The notes below the pieces were generated by a model, which ran no database searches, was not told the origin of the DNA, and saw nothing but the letters and a program-made list of their open reading frames with translations. Both the position numbers and the translations under genes were made by a program. 64,000 bases of DNA, taken from NCBI GenBank assembly GCA_039707655.1, contig CM077666.1, positions 285,561,166 to 285,625,165 of the forward strand. Reading direction: 5' to 3'. Of the stretch, positions 25,086 to 34,914 are shown one piece after another (the first letter of the stretch is position 1; every line of letters starts with the position of its first letter). This DNA comes from Elymus sibiricus. Its lineage: Eukaryota; Streptophyta; Magnoliopsida; Poales; Poaceae.

Positions 25086-25600
25086 TTGGTAGACTTGCCC
25101 GATGAAACGGCGAGCTATTAAAAATAAATGGATCTTTAAGAAGAAGACGGACGCTGATGGTAATGTCACCGTCTATAAAACTCGACTTGTTGCTAAAGGT
25201 TATCGACAAGTTCAAGGAGTTGACTACGATGAGACTTTCTCACCCGTAGCGATGCTAAAGTCTGTCAGAATTATGTTAGCAATTGCCGCGTTTTATGATT
25301 ATGAAATCTGGCAAATGGACGTCAAAACGGCATTCCTTAATGGATTCCTTAAGGAAGAATTGTATATGATACAACCGGAAGGTTTTGTCGATCCTAAAGG
25401 TGCTAACAAAGTATGCATGCTCCAGCGATCCATCTATGGACTGGTGCAAGCATCTCGGAGCTGGAATACTCGCTTTGATGAAGTGATCAAAGCGTTTGGG
25501 TTTATGCAAGTTTATGGAGAAACTTGTATTTACAACAAAGTGAGTGGGAGCTCTATAACATTTCTAATAAGTATATGTGATTGGAAATGATGTAGAATTT
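25086..25600 (+). pseudogene. Element G reverse transcriptase, lacking the YVDD motif
   Basis: A Copia RT is recognisable: KNKWIFKKKTDADGNVTVYK, YDETFSPVAMLKSVRIML, QMDVKTAFLNGFLKEELYM and MLQRSIYGLVQASRSWN. The catalytic YVDD segment expected after the GSSITFLI stretch is missing. The sequence passes from TATATG to TGATTGGAAATGATG near 25572-25590, consistent with a short deletion, and the frame then ends at 25590. The enzyme would be inactive. Confidence 0.85.
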
Positions 25601-26430
25601 CTGGAAAGCATAAAGAATTAATTGAAAGGAGTTTTTCAATAAAAACTTGTTTTTTGAGTTATCCACGGTTTGCGCATCAAGATCTATAGAGATAGATCAA
25701 TACACCTGATAAAAGATTTTCACACACCTTGATTAGATTTTGAAGAAGTTCAAAATGGATCAAGTCAAAAGAAATAAGTTCTTGGCTGGTGTGAAGTGGA
25801 GTAAGACTTGAAGATCTAGGTAAAGGTTGTTTACATGTTAGGCATCAAAATCTATAGAGATAGATTGAGACGCCTCATATGACTTTCACAAAACATATAC
25901 CTTGACAAGATTTTGAAGAAGTTCAAAATGGATCAGTCAAAGAAGGAGTTCTTGACTGTGGTGAAAGGTGTGAAGTTGAGTAAGACTCAAATCTCGACCA
26001 CGGCAAAATAAATAGAATGGATGAAGGTTATCCCCTATGCCTCGGCCATAGGTTCTATAAAGTATGCCAAGCTGTGTGCCTTGCCATGTGTCTGGCAAAA
26101 GAGGTACCAAAGTGATGCAGGAGTAGATCACTGGACAACGGTCAAATTATCCTTAAGATGACTAAGGAAGAATTTCTCGGGAATAGAGATGATAAAGAGT
26201 TCGTCGTAAGGGGTTACGTCGATGCAAGCTTTAAACACTGATCCGAAAGACTATGAGTCTCAGACCGGATAAGTATAGTGGGGAAATTTTTTGGAGTAGC
26301 TCCAAACAGAGTGTGGTAGCAGCATCTACATAGAGATTTGCCAAGAACACACGGATCTGAATATTGCAGACCCGTTGACTAAAACCTCTCTCACAAGCAA
26401 AACATGATCAACTTTAGAACTGATTAAGTG
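25601..26430 (+). pseudogene. Element G RNase H region, decayed and locally duplicated
   Basis: Only fragments of the Copia RNase H and pol C terminus remain, for example the sequence for NIADPLTKT near 26360 and CAAACAGAGTGTGGTAGCAG near 26307. A segment at 25674-25808 is repeated at 25842-25987 (shared ATCTATAGAGATAGAT and GAAGAAGTTCAAAATGGATC), so part of the region has been tandemly duplicated. No frame is open. Confidence 0.7.
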
Positions 26431-26470
26431 TTAATTACATGGAGATGTAATCTAGATTATTGACTCTAGT

Positions 26471-26483
26471 GCAAGTGGGAGAC
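26471..26483 (+). other. Polypurine tract of element G
   Basis: GCAAGTGGGAGAC directly precedes the 3' LTR start and primes plus-strand DNA synthesis in Copia elements of this group. Confidence 0.8.
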
Positions 26484-28223
26484 TGTTGGAAATATGCCCT
26501 AGAGGCAATAATAAATTAGTTATTATCATATTTCCCCGTTCATGATAATAGTTTATTATTCATGCTAGAATTGTATTGACCGGAAACTAAATACATGTGT
26601 GAATAGATAAACAAATACTGTATCCCTAGTAAGCCTCTACTAGACTAGCTCGTTGATCAAAAGATGGTCAAGATTTCCTGACCATGGACATGAGTTGTCA
26701 TTTGATAATGGGATCACATCATTAGGAGAATGATGTGATGGACTTGACCCAACCGTTAGCATAGCAAATGATCGTTCAGTTTATTGCTATTGCTTTCACT
26801 ATGTCAAATACACGTTCCTCTGACCATGAGATCATGCAACTCCCAGATACCGTAGGAATACTTTGGGTGTATCAAACGTCACAACGTAACTGGGTGATTA
26901 TAAAGGTGCACTACAGGTATCTCCGAAAGTGTTTGTTGAGTTGGCATGGATCGAGATTGGAATTTGTCACTCCGACTATCGGAGAGGTATCTCTGGGCCC
27001 TCTCGGTAATACAGCATCACAGAAGCCTTGCAAGCACCGTGACTAAAGAGTTAGTTACAAGATGACGTATTACGGAACGAGTAAAGAGACTTGCCGGTAA
27101 CGAGATTGAACTAGGTATTGGATACCGACGATCGAATCTCGGGCAAGTAACATACCGCCAGACAAAGGGAACAACGTATGTTGACATATGAGGTTCACCG
27201 ATAAAGATCTTCGTGGAATATGTAGGAACCAATATGAGCATCCAGGTTCCGCTATTGGTTATTGACCGGAGAGTCGTCTCAGTCATGTGTACATCATTCC
27301 CGAACCCGTAGGGTCCGCACACTTAAGGTTCGATGACGATTTAGTATTATATGAGTTATGTGATTGGTGGCCGAAGTTTTTTCGGAGTCCCGGATGAGAT
27401 CACGGACATGACGAGGAGTCTCAAAATGGTCGAGAGGTAAAGATTCATATATTGGAAGGCTATATTCAGACGTCGGAAAGGTTCCGAGTGATTCGGGTAT
27501 TTTTCGGAGTACCGGGGAGTTACGGGAATTCACCGGGAGAAGTAATGGGCCTTATTGGGCCATACGGGAAAAGGAGAGGCAGGCCACGTGAGGTGGCTCG
27601 CGCCCCCCCTTGCCCAAACCGAATTGGACTAGGGGAGGGGGCGCAGCCCCCTCTTTCCTTTCCCTCTCCCTTCCCTCTTTCCTACTCCGTATGGGAGGTG
27701 GAATCCTACTAGGACTAAGGAGTCCTAGTAGGACTCCCCACACTTGGCGCACCCCTAGGGGGCCGGCCTCGTCCCTCTCATCCTTTATATACGGGGGCAA
27801 GGGGGCACCCCAAAGTACACAATTGTCCCATAGCCGTGTGCGGTGCCCCGATCTCCGTTTTCCACCTCGGTCATATTTTCGGAGAGCTTAGGCGAAGCCC
27901 TGCCGGAATCACTTCACCATCATCGTCGCCACGCCGTCGTGCTGACGGAACTCATCTACTACCTCGACGTCTTGCTGGATCAAGAAGGCGAGGAACGTCA
28001 CCGAGCTGCACGTGTGTAGAACTCGGAGGTGCCGTACGTTCGGTACTTGATCGGTGGAGCTCGAAGGATTGTTCGACTACATCAACCGCGTTGTGAGACG
28101 CTTCCGCTAACGGTCTACGAGGGTACGTAGACACACTCTTCCCTCTCGTAGCGATACATCTCCATGGATAGATCTTGCGTGAGCGTAGGAAATTTTTTGA
28201 AATTCATGCTCCGTTCCCCAACA
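26484..28223 (+). repeat. 3' LTR of Copia element G
   Basis: The same boundaries as the 5' LTR and about 20 differences by eye (roughly 1.1%). Differences cluster near 27590-27660 and 27915-27925. It is followed by the cttct target duplication at 28224-28228. Confidence 0.93.
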
Positions 28224-28977
28224 CTTCTCGCATTAGCCTGTCCCGGCCTCTAGGGGGCCGATCGAGGTCGTCAACAAGCTCTTCATCAAATTCTGGTAGG
28301 AGGCGCTTGCGTGGGTAAGACTTCGGCGCGCTATGACGTCGGTTTTCCATATCCTGCTCGGCGGAAATCACTTTAACCCACTTATCATTTAGCGCGTTGG
28401 TATTTTCCAGCAGCAGCTGCTGCTTGCGTTTTAGGCTCGTCGCGACGAGGCTTCGCCGGAAGCGTTCTTGTTCAAAGGGGTCCTCAGGGACGATGAAGTC
28501 CTCGTTACCGAGGCTGTCGTCCTCCTCGGACTCCGGCATGTAATTGTCATCGGCCCCTTCGAAGAGGTCATCGGGATCGGAGTCCACAAGAGGTCGGTCT
28601 GGTGTGCCATTCCTTACTGGGGAGGCTTGAATGTCCTCCTCCAGGTTGTCGGCGTCGCTGTCCTCCTCGTTGCAATTATTGGCTGTTGCATCATTGCCAC
28701 TGGGTTCCCCATTTTTGCCCCTTCGGTGTCTTCGTCAACGTCTTGGAGGGGACTTGGGGGTATCCACCATGTAGACATCGTAGGTAGATGTGGCCGTCCA
28801 CCTGCCCGTGTTGACCGGGGTTAAGGTGTCCTCAAGGGGGCCATCAGCATCTTCCTCCATGTCGGAAGGTTCGCCGTAGTCCAACATGTCGGTTAAATCG
28901 TCGACCGTGGCGACTAGGTGGGTGGTGGGTGGGGTATAAATTTCCCTATTGTCGGCTTTAAGTCCAATCTGATTATA
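28224..28977 (-). pseudogene. Element F gag, N-terminal part
   Basis: The minus-strand frame runs from the junction at 28977 to the edge of Copia element G at 28223. It is acidic (Asp/Glu-rich stretches such as ESEEDDSLGNEDF) and then basic (PRKRLLPEFDEELVDDLDRP). An in-frame TGA at 28737-28735 sits where the neighbouring codons are CGT and CGA, consistent with C-to-T change at a CpG. Its frame would continue into 19620-17694 if G were absent, and the cttct target duplication supports this. No function beyond gag is visible. The 5' end was replaced by the duplicated H segment at 28978. Confidence 0.65.
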
Positions 28978-30151
28978 AGTTGGATGACACAAGTGCAAGT
29001 CCAGCAACACCTTCATCTTGACTATAGTCGGAGTCGGAGTGATAACTTCTCTCGGAGTGGTCGTCGGAGTCGGAGCCGGAAACCCATTCACCAACATGAG
29101 CTTGATGTCTTCTTCTTGTATAGCTCTTGGATGACTTGTCCTTCCTCTCCGAATCCTTGCTTCTTCTAGAGTGTCTTCGTTCATAATGATCATCTCTACT
29201 CCTTCTCTCCTTATGAGGTGATTCATCTCTTCTATGTCTTCCTCTTGGTGATTCGTCTCTTTTCTTGTAGGGAGCCGTACACTCATTTGAGTAGTGTCCG
29301 GGCTTCCCACAATTGTAGCAATTGCGGTCACAACTTGATGATCTTCTCTCATAGTGTCTTGAGCTAGAGCTTCTTTCTTTGCCTTTGTTCTTGTAGAACT
29401 TGTTGAACCTTTTCACCATTAGACTTATCTCTTCATTTGATACTAGCTTGTCACTTGAAATTGTTGGAGCATCGGTTGAGGCCTTGTAAGCACCACTTGA
29501 TTTGTTGTGCAGCTCCTCTTTGTCCTTGAGTGACATTTCATGAGCAACAATCCTTCCTATGACTTCCGTGGGCTTGAGATCTTTGTAATTTGGCATCATT
29601 TGGATCAATGTGCAGACGGTATCATATTTTCCATCCAAATCTCTAAGTATCTTCTTGATGATGAATTTGTCGGTCATCTCTTCACTTCCTAAGCCGGCAA
29701 TCTCATTTGTGATGAGAGCAAGCCTAGAGTACATCTCAGCGACTCCTTCACCATCCTTCATCTTGAACTTGTCAAGTTGACTTTGAAGCACATCCAACTT
29801 AGATTCCTTGACGGACTCGGTACCCTCATGCATATAAACCAAAGTATCCCAAATTTCCTTTGCATTCTCGAGGCAGCTGATTTTGTTGAATTCTTCGGGA
29901 CATAGACCGTTGAATAGAATATCACAAGCTTGAGCATTGTATTGCAACATCTTCAATTCTTCCGGGGTCACTTCACAATCCGGTTCCTTGCCATCCTCAA
30001 AGAAGTCACCTTGCAAGCCAACATGAACAACAGCCCAAACGGCAGGGTTATGACCAAGAATATGCATTTTCATCTTATGTTTCCAACTAGCAAAGTTTGT
30101 ACCATCAAAATATGGACCTCTACGGTGATAGTTACCCTCACTAGACGCCAT
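28978..30151 (-). pseudogene. Element H gag, truncated left copy
   Basis: The frame starts MASSEGNYHRRGPYFDGTNF at 30151 and is open for 392 codons. It has a Copia-type gag (UBN2-like) region at residues 60-215, a CCHC zinc knuckle CYNCGKPGHYSNEC at about 278-291 and an Arg/Ser-rich tail. At 28978 it runs into foreign DNA (gag of element F) and stops after three more codons. The right copy continues for another 260 residues. It is a 5' fragment made by the duplication, not a complete gene. Confidence 0.82.
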
Positions 30152-30221
30152 ACTCTCCTAGGTTATGAAACCAAGGCTATGATCACCAAGGCAATGGAAA
30201 TCAAGGCTTAAGGAGACCAAA

Positions 30222-30233
30222 GCTCTGATACCA
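30222..30233 (-). other. Primer-binding site of element H, left copy
   Basis: The minus strand reads TGGTATCAGAGC, the standard plant initiator-Met tRNA primer site. It lies two bases from the LTR edge and 70 bp upstream of the gag ATG. Confidence 0.85.
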
Positions 30234-30235
30234 CT

Positions 30236-31815
30236 TGTAGGATCGAAAGTATGTCTAGAGGGGGGTGATTAGACTACTTGACCAAATAAAACCTAACATT
30301 TTCCCAGATTTTAGTTGTGGACAGATTTTAGCAATAGTACATGTCAAGCATCACCCTACACATGCAATTCTAAGAGTATAGCAGCGGAAAGTAAGCAATT
30401 GCATATGTATGTAAAGGAGGGGATTGGAGAGTTCAAACGCAATGAAGACACGGTGGTTTTTGGCATGGTTCCGATAGGTGTTGCTATCGTACGTCCACGT
30501 TGATGGAGACTTCAACCCACAAAGGGTAACGGCTGCGCGAGTCCACGGAGGGCTCCACCCACGAAGTGTCCACGAAGAAGCAACCTTGTCTATTCCACCA
30601 TGGCTTACGTCCACGAAGGACTAGCCTCACTCGGGGTAGATCTTCACGAAGTAGGCGATCTCCTTGCCCTTACAAACTCCTTGGTTCAACTCCACATCAG
30701 GTTGGAGGCTCCCAAGTGACACCTAACCAATTTAGGAGACACCATTCTCCAAAAGGTAATAGACGGTGTGTTGTTGATGAACTCCTTGCTCTTGTTCTTC
30801 AAATGATAGTCTTCCCAGCACTCAAACAACTCCTCACAGATTTGGCTATGGTGGAAGAGGGATTTGAGTGGAAAGCAACTTGGGAAAGGCTAGAGATCAA
30901 GTTTCAAATGGTTGGAATGGAATAGCTTGATCTCAACACATGAGTAGGTGGTTCTCTCTCAGAAAATGTATGGTGGAAGTGTAGGCACGTTCTGATGGCT
31001 TTCCTTACTGAGAAGGATGTGGTGGAGGGGTATATATAGCCTCCACACAAAATCCAACCGTTACACACTTTTGACTCAACTCGGTGGCACCGAAACAATG
31101 ATCTCAGTAGCACCGAACTGTGTAAAAGATATGAACTTTAGGAATCTCGGTGGGACCGATACGAACAACTCGGATGAACCGAAGTGCAATGGCTAGGGCA
31201 ATCCTCATCTCGGTGGCACCGATTGCATCAACTCGGTAGGACCGAAGTGAAGCAATAAGGAAACAGAGAGTTGGCAAGCCATCTCGGTGAGACCGATTTG
31301 CACAACTCGGTGAGACCGAAGTAAGTGCAAACGATTACAGAGAGTTGGCAAGGCCATCTCGGTGAGACCGAGATCCATTTCGGTGGATCCGATTTGTTAG
31401 GGTTTTGGCAGTGGCTATGTCTTGGATGAACTCGGTGGGGCCGGATAGGAAATTTCGGTGGGGCCGAGTTAGAATGTAGGTTCTGGACATATTTGGGATT
31501 GAGAGAGTGGTTGAGGGTTTAGGAGTACTGTCACTAAGCACTTGAGCAAAAAGACCATTAAGCAACACCTCATCCCCTTTTAATAGTATTGGCTTTCCTA
31601 TGGACTCAATGTGACCTTGGATCACTAAACCAAAGATGTAGAGTCTTGATCTTTTGCCAATTCTTGTCCTTAGCATTTTGAGGGGTCCACGTCTCTAGTC
31701 CATGCCATGCCAATCATTGAACATCCTGAAATCTTTAACTTGAATGGACATTAGTTCAATGAGATATATGTTTTTATGAATTACCAAAACCACCAAGGGA
31801 GGAAATGTGCTTTCA
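30236..31815 (-). repeat. LTR of element H, left copy
   Basis: On the minus strand the LTR begins TGAAAGCACATTTCC at 31815 and ends CGATCCTACA at 30236. A TATA box (TATATATA, 31031-31038) lies within it. Upstream of the TATA, at 31081-31470, is an array of about twelve TCGGTGNNACCGA-like motifs. It is next to a primer site, so it derives from a 5' LTR. Confidence 0.75.
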
Positions 31816-32204
31816 TCGGGCCCTCTTAATGGAGGTAAAACCCTACATCCTGCTTCTGTTATATTGATGAAGATGTATCGAGTACAGAGTTGATCTACCT
31901 CGAGATCGTAATATGAGTCTAACTTCTATGGCTAGGTAAGTAATGTTGCGTTGATGTCCCCTACGGGCTAAACCCTATGGCTTATATACACGCCAGGGAG
32001 GGTATCGGGTTACAAGGTCGGTATCTTAGAGTAAGGCGGCTGGAATAATCTTGAAGTGTACTGCAAGTCTTTGGTAGAGACAGCCTTGATCACGTCCCCC
32101 ATCTGCGGCCTCCGGAGTCCATCTTGATTACGTACGGGGGCATACCGGCCCATCCGAGGAGACGGGCCGGCTAGGTCAGCACCCCCTAATATAGGACACC
32201 GTCA
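31816..32204 (-). repeat. Element F LTR fragment, left copy
   Basis: It matches 12302-12669 of the F 3' LTR, ending in CACCGTCA, with about 8 substitutions plus a 23-bp insertion. Element H interrupted the LTR inside the text TTCGGGCCCTCTTAATGG. Confidence 0.85.
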
Positions 32205-32552
32205 CCTGGGGTGCAGACTGGTTAAGTGGTGTTCACTCTGGCACTTCTTCTTGTCAACATCGATGCTTGTTTGCGTGAACTTTGGAGTACATAGGAGCCA
32301 GCATAAGTATCTGACCATCTGATCTTTTTGTGCAGTTCTACTGAAATCGGCAACGTAACGCTTTGCTTGTAGGGTCTTCCCATTATCTTAATGGCTAAAG
32401 GAGGCAGTGAAGGCAATGAACCATCCATTGTGATTGCCATGCTTATTATCTACTCGTGGATTAGATTAATCGAAAGGGTGCCAATATTTCCAGGAGTCGA
32501 GCATCCCTGTTTGCACAGATATTGAGAAAGTGAGATTTACTATAATAGCAGC
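32205..32552. repeat. Host flank of element F, left duplicate
   Basis: It begins CCTGGGGTGCAGACTGGTTA and is near-identical to 40819-41166 and related to 11884-12200. It is sequence outside element F that was carried along in the duplication. Confidence 0.75.
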
Positions 32553-32754
32553 TCACAAGCATAAGCAACATATTAACTGTAGCAAGCACACACATAACAA
32601 AGTATCAACGAGCAAATAAGGAAGTAGCAAATGAACTCTCGAGAGAAAAACAAACGACCAAAACACTCTCTCTCAAAGCCTATGATCTATACAAATTCTC
32701 CCCCTTTGGCAACAAGTACCAAAAAGATCGAACTGTATAGGACTAGTCGGCACT

Positions 32755-34914
32755 CTAGGCACGATCCTCCGAAGCTCCTGAAGGCGACCTTCTGCTGGCT
32801 GCTCTGGTGTGCGTAGACGGCGTGGAGAGAAATGCATCCGTGAAGGCTTCTGCAGATGTCTGCTGGACTAGTGGAGTGGAGACCTGTGGTGGCACTGAGG
32901 CAGTAGCAGCTGGTGCAGATACTATGGTCCTCGGATCCACAGCTGGTATTGCAGCTGACCTGGCTGCCCTGGGCACTGTCTGGAATTGCTGTGTGATTGG
33001 TCTGTCATCTCCGCTGTCATCAGATGGGGCTGTCTTGACAGCATCAACGTCATTCTGCAGTTGCTCTACGGTGGTCTGAATCTCTGTCACCTTCACATCA
33101 AGATCATGAAATTTGGTCTCAATAATCCGCTCAAAACTAACCTGGGTCTGGGTGAGGTTGGCCAGACTTCGCTCAATCCTCAGAGTGGCTTCAAGCAGAT
33201 ATGTCATTTGATCCTTGGGTGTCTTGAGATTTGCGATAGGAGCATTTGGAGCTGATGCCTCCTGAGCTGCTTTTGCTTCCTTTGCTTTGCGGATTTCCTC
33301 TTGGGCTTGTGCTGAAGTGGGATGCGAAGGATCCATCACTATCACATTGTCCTCAAACTCTGGACGGAGTGGCAAATGCTCTCGATCAAGAAGATACATG
33401 CTGGTTCCAACCTTGGAATTGATCAAAATCTGAATATGTGGGGCATATCCGCACGATCTCTTCTGATCTGCTGCAGTCCTCTTGATAGTTTCAACTATCA
33501 GGCTCATCACCTTGAATTTCTGAGGTATATCAAACAAATGCAACAAATTGATGGAGTGGCCACGAATCATCTTGTCATCTCCTGACTTGGGTAGCAGAGT
33601 GTACCGCAGTATGGTGTTCGTTGTGGCTAATCCTGGGAGCAGATGCTTCACTGATCCAAGTTTGTGAGTTTCAAGATCTTTCTGAGGAATTGCAGTATAC
33701 ATGTTGGCCATGGAGTTGTGATCCATCTTGTGCTTGGCATAGATACCTATGTCGTCATCCTCTTCCTTGGGGGCACCAAGAAGACTTGCCCACTCAGAGA
33801 TGGTAGACTGGTATCTTATACCCTCAGTCATCCATCCTATTCTGCCATCTGGATAGAAGTGAGCAGTAGAGTAAAACTGCATGACCATCTCATCGTTCCA
33901 CTTGGTCAACTTCTTTCCGACAAACTCGTCAACTCCTGCAATCCTGAAGCTTTCATGGACGTGGGGGAAATAATCCTCATGCTCATCGATGTATTCCAAA
34001 TCCACCCATTTCATGTCACTGACTATGGGCTTCTTATCAAGCAACACTGTCTCATAAAAGTACTATTGTTCACGGGTGTGAAAGCGAGAGTCACATGCTG
34101 TCTTCCTCCTGATAGCATAGGGATCTGTCAATCTCCACTGACGCAACCCTTTATCCTTCCTCAGCATCATGTTCTCTGCGACTGGGTGTGCATTGTCATG
34201 TTCTGGAATCTTAGGCTTCAATTTTCTGAGCACTAGTGGCTCTTCATCAACATTTGACTCAGGCACTGGGGCCTTGTTCTTCTCTGCGGCTGAGATGTTC
34301 CTGGTAGACCTCTTGGGTGCAGGTGCCTTTGGTTTGGACTTTGGGGGCGCATCAGTCTTGATTGCATCAGACATGAGCTTCTGATATTTTGCAGGGGGTG
34401 CACTGGCTGCTGGTTCTTCCTCTTCTTCTTCCTCCTCATCAATCATCATGGAGGGTCTGCCAATCACACGGGCAAATGATTTCCTTACTATTTTCTTCTT
34501 AGCTCCTTCAGCTGCCTCTTTGTTACTAGGCTTTTGCATAGTCGGTTGAGACACTTTCCTCACAGCAGTCCTCTCTTTGGTAGAAGTAGGCTTGGTGTTG
34601 TACTCCTTAGCAAGCACTACTCTCTTTTTCTTAGGTGCAGCTTCACTTGCAACAAAGTCCTCATCCTCACTGTCAGAGGTTTTCTTCTTCCTTGTTCTGG
34701 TTGCAGCTTTGGGAAGATCTGGAGAGCTCCTCTCTCCCTCATAGAAACTTTCAGCTGGTCTTGACCCTTCACTTAGTTCGGCATGCTGTTCAGACCTGTT
34801 CTGACTGTCACTGCCACTAGACATCTTGCTGAGCTGACCCTGTGAATAGATGGGTATAGGCAGAGTAGATGAGTCATCACAAAAAGCAGAGATTTTCATA
34901 AAATTTGAGTTCAA
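32755..34914 (-). pseudogene. Element H second large ORF, one in-frame stop
   Basis: A minus-strand frame of about 719 codons runs from 34914 (or an internal ATG at 34824, MSSGSDSQNR) to 32755, broken only by a TAG at 34065-34063. The N-terminal third is low complexity with basic clusters (APKKKRVV, TRKKKT) and a run of Glu. The middle has a folded-looking part (VDEFVGKKLTKWNDEMVMQF, GIRYQSTISEWASLLGAP). The C-terminal third has a coiled coil (ERIIETKFHDLDVKVTEIQT) and an Ala/Thr/Ser-rich tail. No signal peptide or membrane segment is visible. Copia SIRE-type elements have an extra ORF after pol, and this could be its counterpart, but I recognise no domain. Confidence 0.55.

Larger units (their letters stand above)
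19622..28223 (+). mobile_element. Copia element G (Angela/BARE/WIS type), complete with both LTRs
   Basis: An 8.6-kb Copia retrotransposon with two LTRs of about 1.74 kb, a tRNA-Met-type primer site, decayed gag-pol and a polypurine tract. The LTR start TGTTGGAAATATGCCCTAGA is the hallmark of the Angela/BARE-1/WIS group. Domain order is gag, protease, integrase, RT, RNase H, as in Copia. Target duplication cttct at 19616-19620 and 28224-28228, with one extra T at 19621. By eye the LTRs differ at about 20 of 1,740 positions. It sits in gag of element F, so it is younger than F. The coding region carries a stop in gag, several frameshifts and loss of the RT catalytic motif, so this copy cannot be autonomous. 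Confidence 0.95.
12201..28977 (-). mobile_element. Gypsy element F, non-autonomous, interrupted by Copia element G
   Basis: The element is read right to left: gag N-terminal part (28977-28224), inserted Copia element G (19622-28223), gag remainder and protease (19620-17694), spacer, an antisense ORF on the plus strand (13215-16406), polypurine tract and 3' LTR (12201-12669). I see no reverse transcriptase, RNase H or integrase between protease and the antisense ORF, so it is either internally deleted or a naturally non-autonomous lineage. The layout (gag-protease, antisense ORF near the 3' LTR) is known from plant Tat-type Gypsy elements. The 5' leader and part of the 5' LTR are missing at the 28977 junction. 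LTR pieces at 31816-32204 and 40430-40818 match the 3' LTR. Confidence 0.75.
28978..32552 (-). repeat. Duplicated segment, left copy (A1)
   Basis: 3,575 bp almost identical to 37593-41166, about 43 differences by eye (about 1.2%), offset 8,614-8,615 bp. It contains the first part of the H gag, the H primer site and LTR, a piece of F LTR and 347 bp of host flank. Both ends are abrupt: at 28978 it joins F gag, and at 32552 it joins the region of H's second ORF. In the right copy the same sequence is in natural continuity, so the left copy is the derived one. Confidence 0.88.

Noticed and set aside
32755..34914. Envelope gene
   Set aside because: No signal peptide, membrane span or glycoprotein features visible; only the position after gag recalls SIRE-type extra ORFs, so it is called an unknown second ORF.
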